Source: Propionibacteriaceae bacterium AM104-82 (GTDB lineage Bacteria; Actinomycetota; Actinomycetes; Propionibacteriales; Propionibacteriaceae). From it: 64,000 nt of DNA. A program made the translations under genes and the position numbers. Below, in pieces: positions 39,678 through 48,653 of the stretch. Each line of letters opens with the position of its first letter. Within the stretch, counting starts at the first letter, position 1. The notes below the pieces were generated by a model, which saw nothing but the letters and a program-made list of their open reading frames with translations, had not been told where the DNA came from and searched no databases. The stretch covers positions 452,891-516,890 of the forward strand of contig JAQDQK010000001.1 in the NCBI GenBank assembly GCA_027658995.1, given 5' to 3'.

Positions 39678-41021
39678 ATGTCAACCATCGGAACGCGCAT
39701 CGGGAAGTGGGCGCTGGTCGCCACCGCCATCGCGCTGCCCCTGACTGCCTGCGGCGGAGCGAGCGCGCCGACCTCGCCGGGTGGCGAAGGGTCCAAGCCG
39801 GCCGCCGCGACCGGCACCGACCCCGACAAGTTCACGGTGCAGACGGCCAACGAGAACCCCGCGCTGCGCGAGCAACTCGAGGCCCTCGCAGCCAACCAGT
39901 GCAAGGCCGAGAACGAGGCTCTCCCCATGGAGATGCTGACCGTCGCTCAGGCCGACACCGTGCAGAAGGTCACGCTGCTTGCCAGCCAGGGCGCCCTGCC
40001 TGCCCACACCATCGCGGGCACCGCGATGGTCCGACCCGACGGCGACCTCGGAGCGGGCAAGTTGATCGTCAACCTCAAGGACGCCATGGGCGCCTCGGGT
40101 GCGCTCGACAACGTGCTGCCGGCCGTGGTCTCCACAGAGGAGAACGTCTACGGCGGGCTCGTCTCGATGCCGTACCAGTACAACATCGAGGGCATCTTCT
40201 ACAACAAGGTGATCTTCGCAGACAACGGCATCGAGGAGCCGAAGACCTGGGACGAACTGGTCGCGGCCTCCGAGAAACTGAAGGCCGCCGGCGTCACCCC
40301 GATGACGCAGGCAGGAGCGGCCGGCTGGCCCGTGACACGCCTGATCGGCATGCACGCGATGCGCGCCGTCGGGCCGCAGGCGATGGTGGACATCAAGGAT
40401 GGCAAGGCCAAGCTCACCGACGAGGCCTACGTCGCCGCCGCCGATGCGGTCGCCGAGTTCGCCGCCAAGGGCTACTTCGGCGACGGTGTCTCCAGCCGCG
40501 ACATGGACCAGTCACAGAACATGTTCCTCACCGGCAAGGCCGCCATGACCTACGACGGCACCTGGTTCCTGAGCGTCGTCAACGACCCCGACAAGAACAC
40601 CGTCGGGGCCGAGAACGTGGGCTTCATGCCGTTCCCCGCCGTCGACGGCGGCAAGGGCAGCATCGAGCAGTACCCCGCCAACGCCGGCGCCCCCATGGTC
40701 TTCTCCTCGAAGAGCTACGGCCCCAAGGTTGACGCCTGGGTCACCTGCATCGCGGAGAACTTCGGCCAGGAGGCGCTGCAGAGCTCCGGCACCATCACCG
40801 GTTTCAAGGTCAACGGCGAGGTGACCGACCTGTCGCCCAACACGGCGGAGATCCAGAAGCGGATCGAGGGCATCAGCGAGACCGTCCTGTGGTTCGAGGC
40901 GCTGATGGACCCGAAGACCAACTCGCTCGCCTCCTCGGATGTCACCCTGCTGCTCACCGGCCAGATGTCCGGCGCGGACTACATGGCTGATCTGCAGAAG
41001 AGCATCGAAGCCAACAAGTGA
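39678..41021 (+). CDS. Sugar ABC transporter substrate-binding lipoprotein (CUT1 type)
   Basis: This 447-residue protein is an extracytoplasmic solute-binding protein of the oligosaccharide (family 1) type. Its lipobox is LPLTAC with Cys25. MPYQYNIEGIFYNK and TYDGTWFLSV are typical of the family. The ATG at 39678 follows CAAGGAGG. The two permeases follow directly, and the glycosidases around it suggest that the ligand is a plant-derived oligosaccharide. The exact sugar is not known. Confidence 0.9.
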   Translation: MSTIGTRIGKWALVATAIALPLTACGGASAPTSPGGEGSKPAAATGTDPDKFTVQTANENPALREQLEALAANQCKAENEALPMEMLTVAQADTVQKVTLLASQGALPAHTIAGTAMVRPDGDLGAGKLIVNLKDAMGASGALDNVLPAVVSTEENVYGGLVSMPYQYNIEGIFYNKVIFADNGIEEPKTWDELVAASEKLKAAGVTPMTQAGAAGWPVTRLIGMHAMRAVGPQAMVDIKDGKAKLTDEAYVAAADAVAEFAAKGYFGDGVSSRDMDQSQNMFLTGKAAMTYDGTWFLSVVNDPDKNTVGAENVGFMPFPAVDGGKGSIEQYPANAGAPMVFSSKSYGPKVDAWVTCIAENFGQEALQSSGTITGFKVNGEVTDLSPNTAEIQKRIEGISETVLWFEALMDPKTNSLASSDVTLLLTGQMSGADYMADLQKSIEANK

Positions 41022-41082
41022 CGGCGCTGGGCCCGGTCGATCCGGCCGGGCCCAGACCAACTCCCCACGGCGGAGGCATCAC

Positions 41083-41964
41083 GTGAACTCAATCTTCGGT
41101 GATCGCAAGACGATCGTCATACTGCTAGGGCCAGCGCTGCTGGTCTACACACTCCTCAAGGTCGTGCCCGTCCTGTGGTCGTTCGGCCTGTCCTTCTTCA
41201 AGGGAAACACCCTGCGCGGCTTCACCTTCGTCGGGCTCGACAACTTCGCCACCTTCTTCGGCGACGACGCCGCCATCCAGGCCGTCAAGGTCAGCGTCGG
41301 CTTCGCCGTGGTGGCAACCATCGGCCAGGTGACGCTCGGGTATCTCCTTGCCCTGCTGTACGTGTTCGGCCTCCGCAAGGGCTCGACGCTGCTGCGCACC
41401 ATCGTGTTCTTCCCGGCGATCCTGCCGACGGTTGCCGTCGCTCTGTTGTTCAAGAGTTACGTGGCGGTCGGCGAGAACCAGGGCCCCGTCAATGACATCA
41501 TCAACTTCTTCGGCGGCGGCTCGATCGAGGTGCTCGCGTCGACCTACGGCACGATGCTGACGGCGGTCGTCATGACGCTGTGGACCTCGATGGGCTTCTA
41601 CGCGATCCTGCTCTACGCGGGGCTGCTCGACATCCCCGAGGAGGTGCTGGAATCGGCCCGCCTCGACGGTGCCACCGGATGGCGGCTCGTCCGGCACGTC
41701 GTGCTGCCCCTGTCGCTGCCGATCCTGATGAGTTCCCTGATCTTCAGCCTCAACTCGACGCTCAAGGTGTTCGACAGCCTGCTTGCGCTCAACAATGGGG
41801 GCCCCGGGACCTCGACCGCGCCGCTGACGCTCTACATGTATCGAACGTCCTTCGAGTACGCCGAATACGGCTACGGCTCGACGATCGCCCTTGTCCTGAC
41901 GTTGCTGTGCCTCGTGTTCACGCTGGCCATCTTCAGGTCGTCCCGCAGTCGGATGGAGGACTGA
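41083..41964 (+). CDS. Sugar ABC transporter permease (UgpA/MalF type)
   Basis: This 293-residue permease has about six transmembrane helices and the ATPase-contact EAA loop EEVLESARLDGATGWRLVRH (about residues 186-205). It pairs with the following permease to form the CUT1 channel. The GTG at 41083 follows CGGAGG. No ATPase gene is in the operon, so a shared MsiK-like ATPase elsewhere in the genome must energise it (inference from related Actinobacteria). Confidence 0.92.
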   Translation: MNSIFGDRKTIVILLGPALLVYTLLKVVPVLWSFGLSFFKGNTLRGFTFVGLDNFATFFGDDAAIQAVKVSVGFAVVATIGQVTLGYLLALLYVFGLRKGSTLLRTIVFFPAILPTVAVALLFKSYVAVGENQGPVNDIINFFGGGSIEVLASTYGTMLTAVVMTLWTSMGFYAILLYAGLLDIPEEVLESARLDGATGWRLVRHVVLPLSLPILMSSLIFSLNSTLKVFDSLLALNNGGPGTSTAPLTLYMYRTSFEYAEYGYGSTIALVLTLLCLVFTLAIFRSSRSRMED

Positions 41965-41965
41965 C

Positions 41966-42850
41966 ATGACCGCCATCGCCAAAGAGCTGCCAGTGCGCCG
42001 CAGACCGCTGCGCCGCTCGATCCGCCGCTACGCGCGGCGACTGCCCATCTGGATCGGCGTGAGCATCCTGCTCGTCGTCGTGTTGTACCCCCAGGTGTGG
42101 ATGGTGCTCGGCTCGTTCAAGAGCCAGTCCGAGTTCCTGTCCAACCCTGCCCTGTCGCTCCCGACCCAGTGGCGCTTCGACAACTACATCACGGCGCTGA
42201 CCACGGGCAACATCGGGCTGAACTACCTCAACAGCCTCATCGTGACGGTGCCGTCGGTGATCCTGATTGTCTTCATCGGGGTGGCTGCGGGCTACGCGCT
42301 GGAGATCATGGTGTGGCGAGGCCGCGGGGGCGTGCTCCTGTACGTGCTCGCCGGCATCATGGTGCCCGGCCAGATGATCCTCGTGCCGCTGTTCATCGCC
42401 TACTTCAAGATCGGCATCACGGACTCCTACCTTCCGCTGATCCTGACCTACACGGTGATGGGCCTCCCTCTGACCACCTTCCTGATGGCCACCTACTTCC
42501 GGTCGGTGCCTCGCGAGGTGTTCGAGGCCGCGACCGTCGACGGCTGCGGACCCCTTCGCTCCTTCTGGGTCGTTGGGCTCCCCATGATGAAGAACGCGAT
42601 CTTCACCATCGGCACGGTGCAGTTCTTCAGCGTCTGGAACGACCTGCTGATCGCGCTGACGTTCACGACCCGGCCGGCGATGGCGACGATCCAGGTCGGG
42701 CTGCTCAGCCTGGGAGATGAGTACGGATCGACCCAGTACGGGCCGCTGTTCGCCGCCGTCAGCCTCAACATCCTCGTGCTGATGGTCGTGTTCATCGTGC
42801 TCAACAAGCGGATCATGGCAGGTATGGCCGCCGGGTCAGTCAAGGGCTGA
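41966..42850 (+). CDS. Sugar ABC transporter permease (UgpE/MalG type)
   Basis: This 294-residue permease begins with a basic cytoplasmic tail and has six hydrophobic helices. The EAA loop is PREVFEAATVDGCGPLRSFW (about residues 181-200). The ATG is one base after the stop of the partner permease. It ends the importer operon, and a bidirectional terminator follows. Confidence 0.92.
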   Translation: MTAIAKELPVRRRPLRRSIRRYARRLPIWIGVSILLVVVLYPQVWMVLGSFKSQSEFLSNPALSLPTQWRFDNYITALTTGNIGLNYLNSLIVTVPSVILIVFIGVAAGYALEIMVWRGRGGVLLYVLAGIMVPGQMILVPLFIAYFKIGITDSYLPLILTYTVMGLPLTTFLMATYFRSVPREVFEAATVDGCGPLRSFWVVGLPMMKNAIFTIGTVQFFSVWNDLLIALTFTTRPAMATIQVGLLSLGDEYGSTQYGPLFAAVSLNILVLMVVFIVLNKRIMAGMAAGSVKG

Positions 42851-42867
42851 GGCGCCCCCGATGCGCC

Positions 42868-42899
42868 AAGGGCCGGGCTCCGATGGGAGCCCGGCCCTT
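42868..42899. terminator. Bidirectional terminator between importer and rhamnosidase operons
   Basis: AAGGGCCGGGCTC (42868-42880) and GAGCCCGGCCCTT (42887-42899) form a perfect 13-base-pair stem with a six-base loop, followed by T on one side and preceded by A on the other. It serves the two convergent operons. Confidence 0.9.
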
Positions 42900-42910
42900 T
42901 GTGTGGGCGA

Positions 42911-45900
42911 TCAGATCGCGGCTACCGCCAGCCGATGCACCATCAGCCGGTGCGTGCCGGAGCCGACCGTCTGCCCCTCGATGCCCTCGATCCTCGAGTC
43001 GGGCGCCAGCGGCAGCCACAGTTCGGCGGTGCAGCCGACCGGCACCGTCAGTTCGAGTTCGAGCCGCTCGTCAACGACCGACCAGTCGATCGCCACCGTG
43101 CCGTACGCCGTCTCGATGCTGGCGCGCGCCCAGTCAATCGACGCCGTCGGTCGCGGCTCGACGATGATCCGGCGGTAGCCGGGCTCTGCAGGATCCGGAG
43201 CCAGCCCTGCGACCGTGCGGTACACCCAGTCGATCATCGCGCCGTACGCGTAGTGGTTGAACGACAGCATCGACCCGCCTTCCCGGATGTCCATCTCGCC
43301 GCCGTGGATGGAGCCGTCCGGCCTGATGGCGTCCCAGCGTTCCCACACCGTGGTGGCGCCCATGTCGACCTGATACAGCCACGAGGGGGCGTCGCGGCGC
43401 AGCAGCATCCGGTACGCCTGATCCAGGTGGCCGGCGTTGGACAGTGCAAACAGCACCAGCGGGGTGCCCAGGAAGCCCGTCTCGATCCGGCCCTCGACGG
43501 CGTCGACCCGCGCGGCCAGCGAGGCGGCGACGGAGTCGCGCTCCTCTTCGGGGCAGATCGCGAACTCGAGGGCCAGAGCGGCGCCCGTCTGGGGGGTGGC
43601 CGCCTCCGCGCCGAACTCTGCCCACGTTGCCGCGGCGACCTCGTCTGCCCGCCGGTGCAGTCGCTCGGAGCGGTCCTGGTCGCCGACCAGGGCCTCTGTC
43701 CGGGCCAGGATCCGCATGGAGTGCACAAAGAAGGCGTTGGCGACGTAGTCAGAATCCACCTTCGCGTCCCACGGCCGGTCGCCGGGGGCGTCGGGGTCGA
43801 GCCAGTCGCCGTACTGGAACGGCTCGTGCGGCAGCAGACCGCCTCCGGAGCGGCGCTCCAGGTGCTCAACCCATCTGCGCATGGAACCAAGCTGACGGCG
43901 CAGCGGCAGCGGATCGCCGTAGGACTCGTACAGGCTCCACGGGACGATGGTCGCGGCGTCGGCCCATCCGGCCCTTCCCATATCGTCGACGGGCCCTTGG
44001 CCGAAGACCAGGTCGCCTGGGGCGATGATGTTCGGCACGATCGACGCGACCGACCCGTCGGCGGGCTGATCGATCTCCAGGTCGCGCAGCCAGGACGACC
44101 AGAACGACATCGCGTGGACGAGCGTGTTGGCCGTCGGCGCGAACGCCTGCGCATCGCCCGTCCAGCCCAGCCGCTCGTCGCGCTGCGGGCAGTCGGTCGG
44201 GACCGACAGGAAGTTGTCGCGCAGAGACCACTCCACGTTGCGGTGGAACTGGGTCAAAGCCTCGTGCGCGCAGTCGAAACTCGACCGGGCGGGCAGATCG
44301 CTGCTGATGGCGATCGCGGTCGCGGCGTGGACCGTCGCGGTCGTCTCCACCTGTGCGTAGCGGAAGCCGTGGAAGGTGAACGCGGGCTCAAGGACCTCGC
44401 GCCCGCCGCCGGCCAGCACGTACGTATCCGTCGCTTTCGCGGTGCGGAGGGCGGCGGTGTGTAGCTCGCCGGAGGGCTCGAGCAGTTCGGCGTGCCGGAT
44501 GGTCACCACGTCACCTGCGTTGCCCTCAACCTCAAGCCGCACCCAGCCGCTCACGTTCTGGCCCGCGTCGAACTGGGCGCCGCTTGTGTGCGAGGTGCGC
44601 GTCATGGGGCGCTCCTCGATCGTGCGGATCGGCTCCGCGAGGCGCGGCTCGAACGTCGCCAGGTCGCCGCCCCGTGCCGTGACCGGCTCCCACGACGTGT
44701 CGTCGAATCCCGGCTCGGAGAAGCCGTGTGCGACCAGCGACAGGTCGGTGTGGGTGCCGTCGTAGATGCTGGAGCTCAGCACGCCGCCGAAGCCGCCGCG
44801 CCACAGCTCGTCCGAGGCGACCGTGACCTGCGTGCCGTCGAGCAGTTCGACCTCAAGTCGGGCGAGCACGCTGAGATCCTCGCCGTACAGGCCCGTGCGG
44901 CCTGTCCAACCGATCCGGCCTCGGTACCAGCCGTCGCCGAGCCGCACTCCGATCGCGTTGCGGCCCGGACGCAGCAGGGCGGTCACGTCGTGCGTGGCGA
45001 CCACGGTGCGCCCCTGGTAGCTGGTCCAGCCGGGCGCCAGATGCTCGTCGTCGGTGCGGCGGCCGTTGATCTCGCACTCGTAGATGCCCTGGGCCGAGAT
45101 CCGCAGACGGGCGCGGCGGACGGGGCCAGCCAGGTCGAACTCGCGGCGCAGCAGCGGCGCCGCGCCGTGTGCGACCGAGTCGATGCCGACCAGACGCGCT
45201 CCCAGTTCGGGGCCTGGCACACCGGCCTCCAGCGACAGCGGCGCGGACCATGCACCCCAGCCCTGCGCATCGCGGAGCCGCACGGCGTAGCGGCGCACGT
45301 CGCGTGCCGCCAGGGGACCGCCAGGCGCCAGGATGCTCTGGCCGCGGGAGCCGTCGACCTCCTCGCCGGACACCCAGTCACCCTCGCCGTCGGCGTACCG
45401 GAGTTGGTAGCCGACCCACTCCGCGTCGGCCTGCCAGGTCAGGTGCACCTCCCCGAGTGGCACACCGAGCAGGCCTTCTGGATGCTGGCTGGCGAGCCGC
45501 TTGACCTGCGGGCGGCCTGCTGTGACGAAGGCGGCGAGCCGAGCGACGCCGCGCGCCGGGCTGGTCAGCACCGGGACGGGCACGGCGACCTTGGCTGCGG
45601 CGCGGGCCGCCGAGGCCTGCGCCAGGACGATGACGTCGGCCTGCGCGGCGGCCGCCACGATTGCTGCCCCGACGAGGGCGTCGTGCCGTTCGCCGTCACC
45701 CGCGACGACCGCCTCAAAGGCCCCGTCGACCAGCACCGGCTGCAGTTCGGGGGCCAGCCCCTGCAGCGCGGCGCGCTCGGCGATCAGGGCGATCGTCGGT
45801 TCCAGGGTGGTCGGCAGGGTCGCGATCACCGCGACCCGAACGTGGCCGGCGGCCTCATCGGCCATGGCCTCGTCGATGCGCAGCACGGGTAGCCCGGCGG

Positions 45901-46162
45901 CCTCACCGACCGATGCGGCCAAGCCGGAGATCGACGAGCAGGTGAACATGACGGCTTCCGCCCCGGCGGCCTTCGCCTGGCCTGCCAATGCGATCAGCCG
46001 CCCGGGGACCGATTCGGCAGCGGTCCCACCTGCCCGCAGGTCGGCCACGATGTCCGGGTCGAGCAGGCTGATCACCTCCGCCTCGGGCAGCGCGGTACGG
46101 GCCAGCGCCTCGATGCCGTCGATCACCACGGCCCCGGTGTGGAGGAAAGCGATCGTGGTCAT
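42911..46162 (-). CDS. Fusion of Asp/Glu-racemase-like domain and GH78 alpha-L-rhamnosidase
   Basis: The 1083-residue product has two parts in one open frame. Residues 1 to about 215 resemble the Asp/Glu/hydantoin racemase superfamily, with the first cysteine motif FTCSSISG (Cys75). The second motif reads VLAQASA and has no cysteine, so normal two-base racemisation is not expected. Residues from about 225 form a complete GH78 rhamnosidase with N-terminal beta domains and the catalytic segments TDCPQRDERLGWTGD and GATTVWERWD. No signal peptide is present, so it should act in the cytoplasm and remove alpha-L-rhamnose from imported oligosaccharides. The ATG at 46162 follows TAAGGAG, in which the upstream kinase stop lies. 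The fused domain may process another acid product of the same pathway. Confidence 0.87.
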   Translation of the reverse strand: MTTIAFLHTGAVVIDGIEALARTALPEAEVISLLDPDIVADLRAGGTAAESVPGRLIALAGQAKAAGAEAVMFTCSSISGLAASVGEAAGLPVLRIDEAMADEAAGHVRVAVIATLPTTLEPTIALIAERAALQGLAPELQPVLVDGAFEAVVAGDGERHDALVGAAIVAAAAQADVIVLAQASAARAAAKVAVPVPVLTSPARGVARLAAFVTAGRPQVKRLASQHPEGLLGVPLGEVHLTWQADAEWVGYQLRYADGEGDWVSGEEVDGSRGQSILAPGGPLAARDVRRYAVRLRDAQGWGAWSAPLSLEAGVPGPELGARLVGIDSVAHGAAPLLRREFDLAGPVRRARLRISAQGIYECEINGRRTDDEHLAPGWTSYQGRTVVATHDVTALLRPGRNAIGVRLGDGWYRGRIGWTGRTGLYGEDLSVLARLEVELLDGTQVTVASDELWRGGFGGVLSSSIYDGTHTDLSLVAHGFSEPGFDDTSWEPVTARGGDLATFEPRLAEPIRTIEERPMTRTSHTSGAQFDAGQNVSGWVRLEVEGNAGDVVTIRHAELLEPSGELHTAALRTAKATDTYVLAGGGREVLEPAFTFHGFRYAQVETTATVHAATAIAISSDLPARSSFDCAHEALTQFHRNVEWSLRDNFLSVPTDCPQRDERLGWTGDAQAFAPTANTLVHAMSFWSSWLRDLEIDQPADGSVASIVPNIIAPGDLVFGQGPVDDMGRAGWADAATIVPWSLYESYGDPLPLRRQLGSMRRWVEHLERRSGGGLLPHEPFQYGDWLDPDAPGDRPWDAKVDSDYVANAFFVHSMRILARTEALVGDQDRSERLHRRADEVAAATWAEFGAEAATPQTGAALALEFAICPEEERDSVAASLAARVDAVEGRIETGFLGTPLVLFALSNAGHLDQAYRMLLRRDAPSWLYQVDMGATTVWERWDAIRPDGSIHGGEMDIREGGSMLSFNHYAYGAMIDWVYRTVAGLAPDPAEPGYRRIIVEPRPTASIDWARASIETAYGTVAIDWSVVDERLELELTVPVGCTAELWLPLAPDSRIEGIEGQTVGSGTHRLMVHRLAVAAI

Positions 46163-46172
46163 GGGGAACTCC

Positions 46173-47402
46173 TTAGGACTTGGTAGTGGGTTCGGGGTCG
46201 AATGTGAGCGAGAACAGGTCGACGGGGCCGACCTGCCCGCCCTTGAGTAACACGCGGGCACCATCGGCCCAGGTGCCGCCCGAGAGCCTGGAGATGGGCA
46301 CGTTGCCTGCCAGCACCGACTCGATGGCCAGCGTGTCGGCGCCGCTGCCGCGCACCAGCCTGCTGGACGTGTCGCCGCCGCACAGGATGACCAGCGGGTC
46401 GACGCCGGTGCGGGCCTTCCGCCACAGGGCGCCGAACAGGCCGACGATGTCGTCAAGGGCGGGGACTACCAGGTCGCGGGTGTGCAGGACCGCTCGACGC
46501 TGGGCGGCCAGTTGCTGGTCGACCCAGTGGGCGAGGGGAGTCGGGTCGGCGAGGTCTGCGGCGGTGAGGGCGCGGGAGGGCCAGCCGGCTGCGGTCGCGT
46601 CGGCGAGTTGCGCGGCGGTCAGGGGGCTCTGGCTGCCTGCCAGGACAAGTACGGAGCCGTGACGGGAGGGCGTGGAGGTCGTTTCCTCCTGGCGCCCCAG
46701 GTTTAGGCCCACGGCCCGGCTCAGCCCGCCTGAGCCGACGGCGAACACGGTCGGCTCGGCCAGCGCGAGCACGAGTGATCCGGCGTCGCGAAGGTCCTCG
46801 TCGTCGAGTGCGTCGAGCACGACCGCTCCTCGGTCGGAAGGCGCGCCTTGGCCGTAGCGTGGGCGCGGCCAGCTCGAAACGGGCAACCGGGTCTGGCGGC
46901 CGAGGAACTCGGGTAGGTAGGCCTCGTCGATGGGGGTGCTGGGGTGCCGGCTCATCGTCGGGTGCCGGTCGAGGCGGAAGACCTCGTCGCCCTGTGCCGC
47001 GAAGTGTGTGCCGAAGATCGTGTATCGCCCGAAGTCGGGCTGGGCGAACAGCAGCGGGACCAGTCCCTGGCCCAGCAGCGCCGCGCCAGCCTCGACCGCC
47101 CAGCCGATGGAGCCGAGTTCGGGCGAGGAGTCGACCGTCGAGCAGGCCTTGTACTGGAGGACACGCGGTTTGAGCGCCGCGAGGGCTGCGAGTGCCGGGC
47201 CGACCTCGGCTTCGAGTTCGCCGGTCGGCAGCGATCGTGCCGTCCCCGCCACCCCGACGACCTGGTTATCGGCGTGCCGGGCGATCAACTGCGGGTCGGG
47301 TCGGAGCAGCAGCGGTCCGTCGAGCCCGCAGCGGCGCGCCTGCAGGAGCACGTCGGTGGCACCGGTGAAGTCATCGGCGTAGAAGGCAAGCTGGACGGCC
47401 AT
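46173..47402 (-). CDS. DUF1537 four-carbon/branched acid-sugar kinase
   Basis: This 409-residue protein is an ATP-dependent kinase of the DUF1537 family. It has the N-terminal YADDFTGATDVLLQA, KACSTVDSSPELGSIG and GRYTIFGTHFA of the N-domain, and CGGDTSSRLV and LLKGGQVG of the nucleotide-binding C-domain. Members phosphorylate acid sugars such as threonate, erythronate and 3-oxo-isoapionate. The gene starts one base into the stop of the RuBisCO-like gene. In the published D-apiose pathways a kinase of this family (3-oxo-isoapionate kinase, OiaK) feeds a RuBisCO-like enzyme, the pairing seen here. Confidence 0.85.
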   Translation of the reverse strand: MAVQLAFYADDFTGATDVLLQARRCGLDGPLLLRPDPQLIARHADNQVVGVAGTARSLPTGELEAEVGPALAALAALKPRVLQYKACSTVDSSPELGSIGWAVEAGAALLGQGLVPLLFAQPDFGRYTIFGTHFAAQGDEVFRLDRHPTMSRHPSTPIDEAYLPEFLGRQTRLPVSSWPRPRYGQGAPSDRGAVVLDALDDEDLRDAGSLVLALAEPTVFAVGSGGLSRAVGLNLGRQEETTSTPSRHGSVLVLAGSQSPLTAAQLADATAAGWPSRALTAADLADPTPLAHWVDQQLAAQRRAVLHTRDLVVPALDDIVGLFGALWRKARTGVDPLVILCGGDTSSRLVRGSGADTLAIESVLAGNVPISRLSGGTWADGARVLLKGGQVGPVDLFSLTFDPEPTTKS

Positions 47403-48640
47403 CACCCGAACCTGTCGATGGCGTGCCTCAGCGTGGGCACCCGGGCGGCACGCTCGGCCAGAGGCTCGCCCCTGACTGCCGCATCCCATGCCTCGCGCAT
47501 GCTCTCCACGCCGCCGGCGGCGCCGTCCCGGTGCCCGTGGATGCCGCCGCCTGCCAGCGTCAGCAGGTCGGTGCTGCCGACCGACGCGTACGTCTCGTGC
47601 GCCACCCCGGCCCACTGGCCCGAGGACAGCACCGGAACGGTAGGGATGGTGCCGAGCAGGGGCGTGCGCACGTCGGCGATCGCGGCCAGCACCTCCTCGT
47701 CGGACTCGTAGAACTTGTTGTGCAGCCCGTTGGTGTGCAGATGATCCACGCCCGAGAGACGGGCAAGTTTCTGGTACGCGCGAAACGCGATGCCGACCTG
47801 CGGCGAACGTGAGACGGCGCCGAACATGGTGCGGTGCCCGTGGATCGGCAGTTGGCTGTGGCGACGCAGCCACTCGACGCCCGCCAGACCAACCAAGTTG
47901 ATGCACGCCATGACGCAGTTGCCGCCCGCAGCCAGGACCGCGTCGTGATTGCGGCGCATGGTGTCGAGGTCGTCGGTGATGTTGAAGGCGTACATCGGCA
48001 TCCGTCCCGAGCGGTCCGCGTAGGCATGCAGGACGGGCATGACGGCGTCGATGCGGGCCTGCAGTGGGGAATGCCCCCCGTTGCCCTGAAGTTCGTCGTC
48101 CTTGATGAAGTCGATGCCTGCCTCGACGAGTTCCGCGACGACCTCGGCCAGTTCGGCCGGGGACAGGCCGATGCTCGGCTTGATGATCGTGCCGATCATC
48201 ACCCCGGACGGCCGCCCCATCGCCACGCGGGTGCCTGCCAGCCCGAAGGCCGGCCCCGGATACCGCTCGCCGAAGGGGGCGGGAAGGTCGAGGTCGAGCA
48301 GTTTGATGGCTGCGAAGTCGCGCATCTCGAACAGGTTGCCTGCGACGGCCGCCTGCAGGTTGGGGATCGACGGGCCGAAGTTGTCGAGCGGGAAGGCCAG
48401 CCGTATCGTCGCGGCCCGGATCGGCGAGCCCGGCCGCGCCCCCGGCAGCGGGGTGCGGCCGCTCGGGGCGTGCTCAGTGATGTCGACCACCTGTGCGGCG
48501 CAGCGGCGACGTACCTCGTCGGTCTCGCGCTCAACCCGCACGAACGTGCCCGTCGACTGCTCGCCCGCCATGTTCTCGGCCGCCCGCTCCAGCGAGCCGC
48601 TCGTCTCGACCCAGTAGGTCGCGATCACCTGGTCCGACAT
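47402..48640 (-). CDS. RuBisCO-like protein (probable acid-sugar phosphate decarboxylase or transcarboxylase)
   Basis: The 412-residue protein is homologous to the RuBisCO large subunit. Nearly all catalytic positions are kept: GTIIKPSIGL with Lys154 (as Lys175 in plant enzyme), FIKDDE with Lys180, Asp182 and Glu183 (as carbamylated Lys201, Asp203, Glu204), GHR about residue 268, NK with Lys309 (as Lys334), and LSSG with Ser340. Such proteins next to DUF1537 kinases are 3-oxo-isoapionate-4-phosphate decarboxylases or transcarboxylase/hydrolases of D-apiose catabolism. The ATG at 48640 follows AGGAAGGAG. It lies between GH127 and the kinase in one operon. The exact substrate is inferred, not shown, and no phosphoribulokinase is present, so carbon fixation is unlikely. 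Confidence 0.88.
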   Translation of the reverse strand: MSDQVIATYWVETSGSLERAAENMAGEQSTGTFVRVERETDEVRRRCAAQVVDITEHAPSGRTPLPGARPGSPIRAATIRLAFPLDNFGPSIPNLQAAVAGNLFEMRDFAAIKLLDLDLPAPFGERYPGPAFGLAGTRVAMGRPSGVMIGTIIKPSIGLSPAELAEVVAELVEAGIDFIKDDELQGNGGHSPLQARIDAVMPVLHAYADRSGRMPMYAFNITDDLDTMRRNHDAVLAAGGNCVMACINLVGLAGVEWLRRHSQLPIHGHRTMFGAVSRSPQVGIAFRAYQKLARLSGVDHLHTNGLHNKFYESDEEVLAAIADVRTPLLGTIPTVPVLSSGQWAGVAHETYASVGSTDLLTLAGGGIHGHRDGAAGGVESMREAWDAAVRGEPLAERAARVPTLRHAIDRFG

Positions 48641-48653
48641 CGCGTCTCCTTCC

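Noticed and set aside
47402..48640. Carbon-fixing RuBisCO
   Set aside because: There is no phosphoribulokinase or other Calvin-cycle gene, and the partner is an acid-sugar kinase in a glycan-degradation operon.
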